Assembly: GCF_040939455.1 (NCBI RefSeq)
Contig: NC_134106.1
Coordinates: forward strand, 44,600,001-44,664,000
DNA length: 64,000 nt
Direction of reading: 5' to 3'
From: Microcebus murinus
Lineage: Eukaryota; Chordata; Mammalia; Primates; Cheirogaleidae
Shown: piece by piece, positions 9,831 through 21,511 of the stretch
Numbering within the stretch: the stretch's first letter is position 1
Layout of the letters: each line of letters starts with the position of its first letter
Translations under genes and position numbers: made by a program
Notes under the pieces: generated by a model
Database searches by the model: none
Told to the model about the DNA's origin: nothing
Seen by the model: the letters and a program-made list of their open reading frames with translations, nothing else

Positions 9831-10520
9831 TCTTGGCCCTTAAAGAACTTAAAATTGAAAGACAAAGATATAAACTACTAACATATATAAAGGACTAACT
9901 TCAGTATAAATTTGTATGAAATAAATGCTACAAAGGATATGCTACAAGAAGAAGGAGGTTTGGGAGGTTATTTAGAGAAGATGGCATTTGGGTTGAATTT
10001 AGAAGGAGTGTAGGATTTCCATAGGTAATAAAGTGGGTAAGAGAACCCAGGGTGAGGGAACACCATGAGCTGAGGCACAGAGATAGGACAGTACCTAAGC
10101 TACTTGAGGAATAGTAAGGAAGTCCATGTAGTGGACTCTGACAAGAACGTTAGACAGGAGCTTGGTACAGAACTGGGGTATTTGGATTTCTTTCTTTGGA
10201 CAAGGATATTTGGGCAAAAGATACCTAATCACTTTGTCAATAGTGTGACTGATGGGAAATGAAGAGAGAAGATTCAGGAAGGGCAGTTTAAAGATTTCTA
10301 ATAATATTGACAAGAGATAGTGATGTGAAAACAGATATGAAAATAAAGGGGGCAGTTCTGCAAACATTGTGCAAATGGACATGTCAGACTGTGATCTGAA
10401 GTAAGGGTTGAAGGTTCCAACTTAAGAGCCCTCATCTCAAAGGTGATGGCAGAATCTCTGGCCATGGGTGAGGCCACCCAGGAGAGTACAAAGAATGCCA
10501 GCCAGAGGGAGCTCATAGAA
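9830..10520 (-). repeat. L2 (LINE2) relic
   Basis: Purine-rich plus strand resembling the reverse complement of the L2 reverse-transcriptase region ('ggccatgggtgaggccaccc', 'gagctgaggcacagagatag'). Heavily decayed, no open frame. Limits are approximate. Confidence 0.45.
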
Positions 10521-10574
10521 CCTGTGGAAAGCTTATATTTAAGGAGTAGGTAAATATTCAGATTTAGAAGAAAT

Positions 10575-10705
10575 GTTTCAAACCTGTTATTAAAAAGATG
10601 AGGAAAACTATATCCTTGGGATTAAGTGGTTTGCTGAAGTTAATACCTAGTTATGGCAAAGCCCACTAGAACCCACCTGCCCCAACTTGTAGCTCAATGC
10701 ATTGC
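10575..10705 (-). repeat. MIR fragment
   Basis: 'gatgaggaaaactatatcct' followed by 'ggtttgctgaagttaatacc' and 'aagcccactagaacccacct' is the reverse complement of the MIR core. Confidence 0.55.
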
Positions 10706-11750
10706 TATTATTATTATTTATGCTCTAGATTTCAGTTGAATGCTAAATGTGAAAAATATTTATCTACCACCTTTCCCATTCTCATGTATTTTGGTAAAAC
10801 AGACCAAACTTGAATTCAGACCCCTTTACATAAATCAAAGTATCTTCTATCTCATATGCTTTATAGCTACCAATAGCAAAGAGAAAATTTTGCCTTTGGA
10901 AAATACAGAGCCAAACCTTCTATATGGATGCCATTTAAAATTATATTGTGTGATATGAATTGATTGTAAAAAGCCTGGTTAACTCTACTTTACGTTTCAA
11001 AGGCAGTAAGTTAATCTTATACATTATTAAATGTTTTTATATCCTTTATGTCAAAAAACTACCTCATTTTTAACACTGAATTAGCCTCATTCTCCCCAAA
11101 TACCTTGCTGTATAAAGAAATGAAAATATTTTCCTCAAATAAGCCAAACCAAATGATTTCATTATAGTTCTATGGAAGATTTTGTTGCTATTAATACAGT
11201 AATCTTCTATGGCATGTGCCAAAGGTGTGGTTTGAAATTCTGTTATCTCTTAATTATCAAATAAAATATTTATCTTCAAAGAGGGAGGCCTGAAAAGAAA
11301 TGAAACTTTGAAATATAGACCATCTTAAAAAGCAAGTGTATGATGGAGCCAGTCTTCAGAACAGCATCATCCTGCTGAACAACAGACCTAAATCATAATA
11401 TGGATTTTATGATTTATTTGCCTGGAGAACTAAGATTTGAAAATGAACCATCACAAGCCGTTATTAATGAACTGTTTATAAGTGAAAAACTCCTATAAAG
11501 GTCAGTTGATAAAATGAGCAGAGCACTGTAAATACTAAAAGTTGATGGCCCATCTAGATAATTGAACATTTCTATTCTTAGAAAATGTATTTTAGCCATT
11601 TGAATGTGGCATAGTAAATGATCCTATTAGAATTCTCATATATGGATTCACAGCCTACCCAAAAAGACCTGAAACATACTTTTATATTGCTATATTCTAG
11701 TATAGAGGTTCCAGAAAAATAATGGGATTGTTTTTTTTTTTTTTGGTTTT
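10706..11750. other. AT-rich sequence, nothing recognised
   Basis: No gene, RNA gene or clear repeat is seen. It ends in a T/G-rich simple tract at about 11728-11770. Confidence 0.4.
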
Positions 11751-11756
11751 GACTTT

Positions 11757-11960
11757 TCTTTTGTTTTTCTTAAGCAAGCATATTTTATTTAAGTATGATA
11801 TGCATACACAAAAGTGTGTGTCCCATGTATACAACTCAATAAAGTTTCAAATTGAGTACACCAACTTACCCAGCACCTAGATCAAGACAAAACATCACTA
11901 GCCCTTCAAAATCCACCTTCTTCGTACTCCCTTCCAATCAATAGGTACCATCCCTAAGCC
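11757..11960 (-). mobile_element. Old L1 (L1M-like) 3' UTR, first part
   Basis: 'caactcaataaagtttcaaa' and 'cccagcacctagatcaagac' match the L1M 3' UTR read backwards. The copy continues after the LTR-like insert at about 12613 ('taaccactatctgactgcta'). Confidence 0.6.
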
Positions 11961-11964
11961 AACA

Positions 11965-12612
11965 GTTCTCCATGTGCCTCTCATGTTTCTGCACATCTTG
12001 TGGGCGGAGGCAATGTCAGTGTTCAGAATATCTTTTCAATGAAGTTTATATAGTGAACCACCTTGGAAGATGTAGTGTCTCCCTCCAGAGTAAAGGGCAG
12101 GTTTGCTTATAGTCTTGAAAAATACAGATTGTGAAAGGGGAAGGGGATACCTCTCACCCTTGCTAGGGAGAGGCAAAGATATACAATGCAACCAAAATGT
12201 TTGTACTCTCATATTTTCTTGAAATAAAATAAAAGGAAAGTACGGGGAGGGGGGCAGGGAAATACAGATTGCGTCTCTTACAGAGCAAAGGACAGGTTTA
12301 TATACTATTCCGTATAATATCATCTCCCTTCAAAGCAAAGGTGGCAAGCATGCTTACTGCCCATTATAAAAGATTCAGATTCCCTAAGCCCAGAGTCCAT
12401 CTCCTATAGTATATTCCAGTGTGTGTGCAGGTGTCTCTCCGCTTTCTATATGTTGCCTTGTGGGAATTAAAGCTCGGAACTGATGCAAATACTGACACTC
12501 TGGCTATTGAGTTGTAAGGTCCTTTGCCTTTGACCTAGAATCCATTAACTAGGAAAGCTAACTTGTCAACTTGCAAGGAGACTAAATCTCAGATCCTTCA
12601 CTGTTCTTGGTA
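11965..12612 (+). mobile_element. ERV LTR-like insertion with U3-type repeats
   Basis: This segment interrupts an old L1 3' UTR. It contains three degenerate copies of a 'tccctccagagtaaagggca' unit (about 12079, 12275, 12323), a TATA-like 'ttataaaag' near 12365 and an 'attaaa' signal near 12467, in the order of U3, R and U5. No gag, pol or env is seen, so it would be a solo LTR. The exact ends and family are not determined; ERV1 is my best guess. Confidence 0.5.
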
Positions 12613-13019
12613 GTAACCACTATCTGACTGCTACCGCCATAGTTTTACCTTCTCTCACACTTCATATATAAATGAATTATGTAGCGTGTACTATTGCGTT
12701 GTGCTTCTTACATTGAACATCATATTTGTGAGATTCATATTATTACATGTAGGCATGGTTCTTTATTTCTCATAGTAAGAGGATTTTCATGATTTTTGTT
12801 TGGCCATTTGGATATCTTCTTTTGTGCAGTGGATAATAAGTCTTCTCCCTATTTTTCCATTGGGCGTTCTATCTTTTGTATATTGATTTGCAGGAATCCT
12901 ATATACATGCTCAAGATACTAGTATTGTTTCAGATGTTTGTTTTACAAATATCTTCTCCCACTCTGTGGGTTACTTTTTCAGTATCTTAAGGGTGTCTTT
13001 TGAAGAAGAAAAGTTCTTT
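12613..13019 (-). mobile_element. Old L1 (L1M-like), second part
   Basis: Continues the copy from 11960: 'tatataaatgaattatgtag', 'gtttggccatttggatatct', 'acaaatatcttctcccactc'. All frames are broken. It is interrupted by an Alu at 13020-13331 and resumes after it. Confidence 0.7.
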
Positions 13020-13331
13020 GTTTTTTGAGAGAGAGTCTCATTCTGTTGCCCGAGCTAGAGTGCTGTGGTGTCAGCCTAGTTCACAGCAACCTCAAACTCC
13101 TGGGCTCAAACAATCCTTCTGCCTCAGCCTCCCAAGTAGCTGAGACTACAGGCATGTGCCACCATGCCCAGCTAATTTTTTTCTATATATTTTTAGCTGG
13201 TAATTTCTATTTTTAGTAGAGACAGGGTCTCGCTCTTGATAAGGCTTGTTTCAAACTCCTGACCTTGAGCAATCCTCCCATCTCGGCCTCCAGAGTGCTA
13301 GGATTACAAGTGTGAGCCACCACGCCTGGCC
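13020..13331 (-). mobile_element. Alu (lemur-type) in an old L1
   Basis: Reverse-oriented dimeric Alu with 'ggtgtcagcctagttcacag' and 'ctatttttagtagagacagg'. The duplication 'gaagaaaagttcttt' (13005-13019) is matched by 13332-13346 with one change. It is a little more diverged than the 3.2-kb copy. Confidence 0.9.
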
Positions 13332-13600
13332 GAAGAAAAGTTTTTAATCTTAATATATTCCAATTTATTATTTTCTCCTTTAGTTTATGTTTTGCCTTTT
13401 GTGCCCTATTTAAAAAATCTTGTCTCTCCAAGATCTTTCAAATTTATATCTGCCATCCATCTGGAATTGATTTTTGTGAATGGGGTCACGATTTGTTTTT
13501 TTCCATATGAATATCTAATTGACCCAGTGCTATTTATTGAAAAGACCATTTTTCCCTATTCATAGGTTTTTAAATGTTTCCATCAAAAGTGACATATTTC
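13332..13600 (-). mobile_element. Old L1 (L1M-like), third part
   Basis: 'ttaatatattccaatttatt', 'catccatctggaattgattt' and 'gctatttattgaaaagacca' continue the L1 interrupted by the Alu. The right end is near 13600. Confidence 0.7.
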
Positions 13601-13869
13601 ATTGGCCAGAGCTGCTCAGTTGGCCTTGCCTAACTTCAAGGACACAAGGAAGTGTGATCTCCTACTGAGCCTGCAAGGAGAAGGAAACTGGAAATATTAG
13701 CAATTGCTGTATTACTCACCACAAAACATAACTTGAATAATAGGTAAAAGACCAACAGAGCTAGGCCGAAGAAAGTAAAAGTAGTGATAAATAGGAAAAA
13801 CTTACGAAAGACAACATAGAATATCAACCAAAGATTGATAATGAAAGGAGAGAGTATGAATAATATTTG

Positions 13870-14140
13870 GAATGAAAAATATAGTCACAGTAGTGATTTA
13901 AAGAAATATAAGAAAGCATGTTGGACAGTTTTATGCTAATACATTTTGAAACTTAGATGAAATATCTGACTTCATAGAAATGTGTAACTCATCAACACTG
14001 ACTGATATGCAATAGAAAACCTAAATAGACCTAGAAACAATAAATAAATTGAATCAGGGGTTTGAAAAGCATCATTCCACAAAAATAGCATGAGGCTCAA
14101 ATGATTTTGAGACAAATACTACCAAACCTTCAAGGAACAC
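13870..14140 (+). mobile_element. Old L1 ORF2 fragment
   Basis: 'ggacagttttatgctaatac', 'ttagatgaaatatctgactt' and 'cctagaaacaataaataaat' resemble the L1 reverse-transcriptase region in plus orientation. Broken, low identity. Confidence 0.45.
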
Positions 14141-14923
14141 AATCAATTTTTTATATTTATTAAACCTTCAAAAAAATATCATGTGCCTGCTGTGTGTCTA
14201 CACTCTTATAGACTCTTAGGATATATGAGTGAACAGAACCAAGATTTCTCCCTCTTGGAGTTTACATTTTAGCAGGGGAGAAAGACAAAAAATGATAATG
14301 ATAACAAATAAACCATATAGTATATTGGAAAGCTGTAAGTGCTATAGAAAAAAAAAACCAATAACTAGATAGAGTAAAGGGATTGAGAGTTCTGGGGATG
14401 GGTGGGTAACAGATTGTAGTATTAAATAGGGTGGTCAGAAGAAGCCTCATTAGAAAGATGAGATTTTGGCAAAGATTCAGAGAAGTTGAGGGAGTTAGCT
14501 AAGTGGAAATCTTAGAGAAGAGCATTCCAGGAAGAGAGAAAAGCTAAGCAGAGGCCCTAAGACAGGAGCTTGTCTAGGGTGTTCAAGGAGCAAGGAGGCC
14601 ATGGTGGCTGGAGGAGAGTGAACGAGGGAGGCTAGATTAAGCAGGGTCTTATATGATTTCACTTTCATTCTTAAACAGGAAACCATTATATGATTTTGAG
14701 CAAAGGACACAAAATCTGACTTAAATTTTTCATGGATCACTCTGACTTTTAGCTGAATAATAGTCTGTGTGGGAGCAATGGTAGATTTAGTGATATTTTA
14801 GGAGGCTATCACAGTAATCTAGGTGAAAGATGTTTCTCATACTAAGTGGTAGCAATGGAGATGGATGGTGGATACAGTGTGATGGTAAAGCCAGTATGAT
14901 TTCATGATGAATTGGCTATAAGG

Positions 14924-15297
14924 TATCTTAGTTCATTTTCTGTTGCTATAAAGGAATACTTGATGCTGGGAATTTTTAAACAAAAGAAGTTTAGCTCACA
15001 GTTCTGGAGCCTAGGAAGTCCAAGGTGCCATGCTATGAAGCAGAGTGGTGGAAAAGTGGAAAGGCGAGCAAGGGCACATGAAAGAGAAGGGACAAAGGAG
15101 GCTGAACTGCTTTATAACAACTCATTCTCTCAAGAACTAATCCATCCCCTTGAGAAAAAAAACAGTCTTGCAAGAAAAACATTAATCCATCTAATGACCT
15201 AATCATCTCTTAAAGGTCCCATCTCCCAACACCGTTACACTGGCAATTCAATTTTAACCTGCACTTTGTAGAAACAAACTACATCCAAGTCATAGCA
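14924..15297 (-). mobile_element. ERVL-MaLR solo LTR (MST-like)
   Basis: Reverse-oriented MaLR LTR: 'cttagttcattttctgttgc', 'tttagctcacagttctggag', 'ccatctcccaacaccgttac', ending in 'catagca'. It interrupts the L2 between 'gatgaattggctata' and 'gacagcaaagtcagggatga'. No clear target-site duplication remains. Confidence 0.8.
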
Positions 15298-15489
15298 TGG
15301 AGTAAAAGACAGCAAAGTCAGGGATGACTCCAAGGATTTTGACCTGAGCAACTGGTAGGATGGAGTTACTACTAGAAGCAGAGATGAGGAAGTTTGTGAT
15401 GGGGCAGATCTTTGTAGGAAAATCAGAAGTTTGCTTTTGAACATGTTAAGTTTGAGATGATTATTGAACAACAGAGTTGAGATACCAAG

Positions 15490-15907
15490 TGGTATAGTTT
15501 GGATATTTGTCCCCTCCAAACCTCATGTAGGAATTTGATCCCCAGTGTTTGAGGTGGGGCCTGGTAGGAGGTGTTTGTGTCATGGGTGTGGACCCCTCAT
15601 GAGTGACTTGGTGCCATTTCCATGGTAATGTGTTGAGTTCTCCCTCTGTTCATAAGACAGGTGGTTGTTTAAAAGAGACTGTCACCTCCTTTTCTCTCTC
15701 TTGCTCCTTTTCTTGCCATGTGATATGCCTGCTCCCCCCTTTACCTTCTGCCTTGATTGGAAGCTCCCTTAAGCCCTCCCCAGAAGTTGATGCTGTCGCC
15801 ATGCCTCTTGTACAGCCTGCAGAACCATGAGCCAATTAAACCCCTTTTCTTTATAAATTACCCAGTGTCAGGTATTCCTTTATTGCAATGCAAAATGGAC
15901 TAAGACG
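15490..15907 (+). mobile_element. ERVL-MaLR solo LTR (MST-like), CCAAG duplication
   Basis: Plus-oriented LTR from 'tggtatagtttggatatttg' to 'caaaatggactaagacg'. It includes a polyadenylation-type region 'ccaattaaacccc' and the conserved 'ttataaattacccagtgtca'. CCAAG at 15485-15489 and 15908-15912 is a 5-bp target-site duplication, the size expected for this class. Length 418. Confidence 0.9.
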
Positions 15908-17731
15908 CCAAGTAGGCATTATGAGTTTAGAATTCACAAGAGGTCTGGGACAAGGTTACACATTTGGGGATAATTAGCATACATGGGATTTAATTCCAGA
16001 GGGCTGGATGAGATCACCAAACAAGTGAGTATTGATGGACTGAGCCCTGCAGCCTCCAAAATTACAAGGTCAAGAAGAAGAAGAAAAACCAGCAAAGGAC
16101 ACCGAGGAGAAACCAGTGAGGTCCAAGGGAAACCAAGAGAGTGGATGTGCTGGAAGCCAAATGTGCACAGGCGGGTGTTTGACTGTCAGGTGATGCTGAT
16201 AGGTCAATTAAGATGGGGTCTGAGAACCACTGGATTTTACAACAACAGAGTCACTGGTGATGCAACAAGAGCTCTTTCAGTGGAGTGGTAGGTTTTAAAG
16301 AGGGTGGGAGAAAGGAAGTTGGACACAGTGAAAATTGACAATTCTTTTGAAGAATTTTACTCCAAAGGGAAAACAAAGAAACGGAGTCCTAACTTGACAT
16401 GAACGGTTTTGGTGGAATGGTGGTATAACAGCTTGGTTAAAATAAGTTTAAGAGAAAATGGGAAGGGAGAAAGTGAAAACTACATGTTTACATGGATCTT
16501 TTGAGAAGTTTTGCTTCAAAGAAATGAGATAATGGCTGGTGGTGAAATGAGTCAAAGAAAAATATTTTTTAAATGGGGGAAGAAGCATGTGTATTTGTTA
16601 ATGTGAATGATCCAGTAGGAAGCAAAAACGAATGATATAGGAGACAGAAAGAATTATTGGAGGGATATCCTTGAGTAGATGAGAGGAGGTGGAATCTAGC
16701 AGCTGAATGGAGGAGGAGTTACTTTAGGTGGGAACATGACAGGCTCAGCAATCATAGCAGGTAAGAAGGCAAAGTATGAGGGTGTGGAATGCTGGGAGGT
16801 GGGTGAAAGTGATGGTGAGATCTATGAAATTCTCTTCTAGTTGCTTTAATGTTCTCAGTGAAATAGAAAGCAAGATTGTCAAATGAGCATGAGGATGGGG
16901 CAAGAGGCAGTGGGAGTCTGAGGACAGAGAAGGTATGACATAGTTGTCTGGAGAGTAGAGGAGTGACTGGACTGTGATTGTCAGACAACAGTAAAGTCAT
17001 GAATTTGAAGTGAGGCTTGCCAGCATGGTTGTGAATTTTTCTCCAGCCATATTCAACTTACAGTTACAGCATGAATAAGCAGAGTTGGATTTAGTGAGAG
17101 CTGAAGCAAGGACAAGGGAATGATTATAATAATTGATCTTAGAATTGAAGCTGAAGGAACAGAGGACATATAGGGATAAGGTCAGTTAAAAGGCAGTCTG
17201 ATCAATGCGTTGGAAGATCCAGGGGATTGAAGGGTCACTGGGGTAAAGGGAGGGAAAACTAGAACGATGAGATAGTAGTCTGAGAGTGGCCTGCAGGGGA
17301 TTGGCCAGAATCCTACTCATCCATCCAAGCTGGGCTCTAATGAGGCAGATTAAGGACAAGGTCATTGCAGGGGAGGTTGTCATGGACCAAGAGGCCAGGG
17401 TGGGAAGGATAGCCTATATATATATTGATCACTTCAAGTTAAGATCAGAGACAAGTGAGAATGAGCCATGAACTAAAATCCTTGAGAAATGAAGGGAAGT
17501 GACATGGGGGTAACACAATGAAGGGCAATAGGTGATCTAAACCAGTGACAGCAATCTCAAAGCTGGGTCTGTCTTCTGAGGCCAAGGTATATGATCAGTC
17601 ACTACCTTTGGATAAAAGGAGAAGGCAGATACTTTTAGAATTTCATATATCTTAATGTCACAGATCCTATATGCTCTCTCAAAGTGCCAAGAAGAAGTGT
17701 ACACATATTAACTGATCAAAAATAAGGAACA

Positions 17732-18048
<317 letters not shown>

Positions 18049-18379
18049 GAAAACAGATATTTTTCAAAATTGGAAAATGAGTAGTTATATTGTTTGAGTT
18101 CTGTGTGAAATGTTATTTTCTTTGGGGGTTCTATGCTGCTTGTGTCCTAGGATATGGACTAGAAACTAATGAAAAAGAACAAAATACAGTTTCAACCTTG
18201 GGGCCTAAAATACTCTGACTGTAAATATTTTTTTCAAGGGGAGGAATAAAGAGAGGTAACATAAAATCTCTGAAATGTCTGGTCAACTAGAGTCAGAAAT
18301 AGAGTTGTGTAGAAAGAGACAAAGGGAAAGGATGAGGGGGAGAGGAAGAGAGAAAAAAAGGGTTTAAGAAAAAAAATGA

Positions 18380-18726
18380 GGCCGGGCGCTGTGGCTCACG
18401 CCTGTAATCCTAACACTCTGGGAGGCCGAGGCGGGTGGTTCGCTCAAGGTCAGGAGTTTGAAACCAGCAAGAGCAAGACCCCGTCTCTACTATAAATAGA
18501 AAAATTAATTGGCCAACTAATATATATAGAAAAAATTAGCTGGGCATGGTGGCGCGCATGCCTGTAGTCCCAGCTACTCGGGAGGCTGAGGCAGCAGGAT
18601 TGTTTGAGCCCAGGAGTTTGAGGTTGCTGTGAGCTAGGCTGATGCCGTGGCACTCACTGTAGCCTGGGCAGCAAAGCGAGACTCTGTCTCAAAAAAAAAA
18701 AAAAAAAAAAAAAAAAGAAAAAGAAA
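18380..18726 (+). mobile_element. Alu (lemur-type)
   Basis: Starts 'gccgggcgctgtggctcac' and contains 'taattggccaactaatata' as linker. It is flanked by 'aagaaaaaaaatga' (18366-18379) and a near copy at 18727-18742. CpG sites are still frequent, so it is relatively young. Confidence 0.92.
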
Positions 18727-18742
18727 AAGAAAAAAAAAATGA

Positions 18743-19440
18743 ATAAGGGAGGGAAGAATGATGGCTTCTTGGGCAGAGTACAATTTAGCCACAAATCTGG
18801 AAATCATAGAATTGTTAAGTCTTTAAATTTTCTGGGAAAGAGAAAAAGCGTGATGTTTTCGCAGATAAACTTAATATAAGATGAATGAAGAGAGCCTGTG
18901 AATTGTATAGTCTGTTTTTCTTTGACTCCTCAAATTTTATTTTCCAGTTCTTGTTTGGAAAGTGATCCCTCACTTTTAAATTCTTCAAACAATCTTGTTT
19001 GTATCATGATTTAACATACAGAACTATTGTTCTTAGAACTAGGCCACCCAGTTTAGATAGCTGAGGGTCTCAATACAATATATTACTTTCTTATGACTCA
19101 AAAGAATGCTGGTAAACAAGAGGAGGACATGTATACTTTGTTTATTTTCTCTTTTTCCCATAGAAAGTTCATCAAACTGTGTTTGCAAAGGGAATGATCA
19201 AAAAGAGGCTTTACGTGATTAACCAAATAGCTTTACAGCTGCAGTCATCGTTACTGCCTCTTAGAAATACAAATATAGTCAAGTGAGGTGAAAAATATTT
19301 GAGTTACCAGGACATGGATAATGATTTACCCTGGGAAAGTTAGTAATTATGACTTAATCATTTTCTAGTAATACAGTGCTCATAGAAAGCAAATATACAT
19401 TATTGCGTCTGGTGAAATTATAAGAGGCTAAAAGGTCTGC
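18743..19440. other. Unassigned sequence
   Basis: AT-rich, without a recognised repeat, RNA gene or exon signal. Confidence 0.4.
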
Positions 19441-19930
19441 GTAGAGAGTCCTGGCCTGAGCATTAGAGTCAGGTGGCAGGTGCAAACAAAAGGAATCTGT
19501 AGGAAAGAGACTTTAGTCCAGAGAATAGTTTACAAACCAACGAGTTGCAGCCTTCAGCATAAAACAAAAGCATTACAGAGAACAAAGGGAATATTTGGTT
19601 TTCCTAGAGAAAGTTCTTGCCTGGGTTCCCAAATAAGGTCCATTTATGCAAATGAAGGAGTCAAACTTGTTTAGTTCTAATTGGTTGATGCAGCTGAACC
19701 CTGATTGGTTGAGGCAGCTGGGCCCTGATTGCTCAGTTTAGGTGAGCTCTGACTGGCTGGTTAAGGTGAGCTCTGGAAGTCCCAAAGTTGAATAGGTGTA
19801 TGAATTTTTCCGGGAACTCAGTGTGTGTGTGACCTCTATTCAGCACATGCCCGCTTGGCTCTACTATAAATGTAGGCCCACTTAGCCACTCAGGCTCCAT
19901 CGTGAAGGACTGGCTCTTTTAGGTTCACAT
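19440..19930 (-). mobile_element. CCAAT-rich ERV LTR-like segment
   Basis: Read on the minus strand it has CCAAT-type boxes near 19740-19675 (two exact 'ccaat', one 'gcaatca' variant). An octamer plus TATA-like 'atttgcataaatgg' follows (plus strand 19635-19655), and downstream sequence has an R/U5 feel. The CCAAT boxes sit in degenerate repeats of about 25-35 bases ('gattggttgaggcagctg' type). This is the layout of an ERV1 LTR promoter. I cannot define the ends or family. Confidence 0.4.
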
Positions 19931-20055
19931 TTGTTCACAGAGGGGTGACCCAAATCAGCCAGGGCTAGGCAGAGCCACAGGTATGTGACTGGCCCTCTGT
20001 CCTGGCTAGTTCCAAGGGTCCCACCAGTGACTACAATGCAGGAGCAAAATGATAC

Positions 20056-20300
20056 TGTTAGATCCTCGAGGGAGGAACACACAAGGCCGAGATGAAGGTT
20101 AAAAGGTTTATTTTAACGTCTGGCCACAGACTGGCTGAGGCCAAGATGGCGTCAGCCGGAAATGGCGGCCACCTGGGGCTTTTATGGGTGGGCTCTCAAG
20201 GGGGTGGGGCCAGTTTAAAGGAAACGTTCCCATGGAAACTCCCACCAGCCTCTGGGTTCAGCCTAATAGATACAACCACTATTACAATGTTTGTTACACA
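20056..20300 (-). mobile_element. Short solo LTR with TG...CA ends
   Basis: A 245-bp unit that on the minus strand begins 'tgtgtaacaaacattg' and ends 'gaggatctaaca'. It has 'cccataaaagcccc' as a TATA box and 'ttaaaataaacc' as polyadenylation signal, about 70-80 bases apart. A YY1-like 'gccatcttgg' lies between them. The flanks are GTAC and GTAT on the minus strand, a 4-bp duplication with one change, as for ERV1. No internal viral genes are nearby, so it is a solo LTR. Low divergence of the end repeats suggests a fairly recent, perhaps strepsirrhine-specific, family. Confidence 0.75.
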
Positions 20301-20304
20301 GTAC

Positions 20305-20557
20305 CAAAACACCAGTATTTAATCCAGACTTTTATTTTAGAAGTGTTCAAAATTTAAAAAAATAAAATGAAAATAACTTTTTAAATGTAAAATTTAAAAA
20401 TATAGAAAACAGGTAAAATATGTTTAGAATATCTCAATGTTAAAAATAATCAACCTAGCTTAATTTAGATAAAATTATTTTAAAATAATGAAATCGATAC
20501 TATAGTAAATGAATAAAATTTAGTTAACCATGGAAAATTGAAAAGGAAATATTGAGT
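20305..20557. other. Very AT-rich unassigned stretch
   Basis: Mostly A/T runs with no recognisable repeat or gene. Confidence 0.4.
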
Positions 20558-20657
20558 CTTTTTTTATTTTATTTTAGCGTATTATGGGGGTACAAGTGTT
20601 AAGGTTACTTATATTGCCCATGCCCCCCTCCCCCCTCGAGTGAGAGCTTCAAGCATG
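20558..20657 (-). mobile_element. Short 5'-truncated L1 3' end
   Basis: A poly-T-rich start is followed by 'gcgtattatgggggtacaag' and a C-rich run, the same 3' end as the L1s at 1.0-2.0 kb. Only about 100 bases were inserted. Confidence 0.8.
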
Positions 20658-20737
20658 TAAGAAACAAAGTGCATTGATTATGTCAACCATAAGAACATTT
20701 ATTTTTTTATCAAAGTTTTCCATCTTCTATAAAAGTT

Positions 20738-21070
20738 TTTTTTTTTTTTTTTGAGACAGAGTCTCGCTTTGTTGCCCAGGCTAGAGTGAGTGCCATGGCG
20801 TCAGCCTAGCTCACAGCAACCTCAAACTCCTGTGCTCAAGCAATCCTGCTGCCTCAGCCTCCTGAGTAGCTGTGACTACAGGCATGAGCCACCATGCCCT
20901 GCTAATTTTTTTTATATATATATTAGTTGGCCAATTGATTTCTTTCTATTTTTAGTAGAGACGGGGTCTTGCTCTTGCTCAGGCTGGTTTCAAACTCCTG
21001 ACCTCAAGCAATCCTCCCGTCTTGGCCTCCCAGAGTGCTAGGATTACAGGTATGAGCCACCTCACCTGGC
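20738..21070 (-). mobile_element. Alu (lemur-type)
   Basis: Reverse Alu with the diagnostic linker ('tagttggccaattgatttct'). 'ctataaaagtt' at 20727-20737 and 21071-21081 is the target-site duplication. Confidence 0.93.
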
Positions 21071-21081
21071 CTATAAAAGTT

Positions 21082-21500
21082 CTTTCAAACTCTACACTCA
21101 CTAGTGGCAGAATGATGAACAATTTTGCTCTAATTCCTAGTATTTTCTTCTGGGTTGCCATTTTAAAACAATCCCTCTTTTTGATCATTTTTATTTTAGA
21201 AATAGCAACATTTTTATGAGTGGCAAATCAGTTTTTCTTTCAAATAAAGCATTTCTAATTTTATCTTCATATGCTTTAATTCATCCTGTTTGGATGTAGA
21301 TTAGGTTGCAGGTCCAACTATATCAACCTAATTCCTGTCCCATTCATATTCTACTTTATTGAAAGGTTTTTGAAGTAGAAGCAGAAGCAGAAGACTTATT
21401 TACGTGATAGAAGGTTTGGATTGTCAATTGTTATTTTCTTTTTCATTTTGAGGAGTGTGGAGGTAGAGAAAATGTTTCTCTACAAGTATGGTATTCCTTT
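21082..21500. other. Unassigned sequence
   Basis: No gene or repeat recognised between two Alus. A short 'gaagcagaagcagaag' repeat lies near 21378-21393. Confidence 0.4.
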
Positions 21501-21511
21501 GTTCTTTTCAA

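Larger units (their letters stand above)
14150..17480 (-). repeat. Long L2 (LINE2) relic split by two MaLR LTRs
   Basis: The minus strand carries decayed L2 reverse-transcriptase sequence. Readable pieces such as 'NNHLKLNMFKSKLLIF' and 'RSKSLESSLTLLSFTP' lie near 15300-15450. Characteristic plus-strand landmarks are 'gaacatgttaagtttgagat', 'ggatgactccaaggattttg', 'tggatgagatcaccaaacaa' and 'tttcagtggagtggtaggtt'. The order of landmarks is preserved across the LTRs at 14924-15297 and 15490-15907. L2 was active before placental mammals radiated, so no function is expected. Confidence 0.65.
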
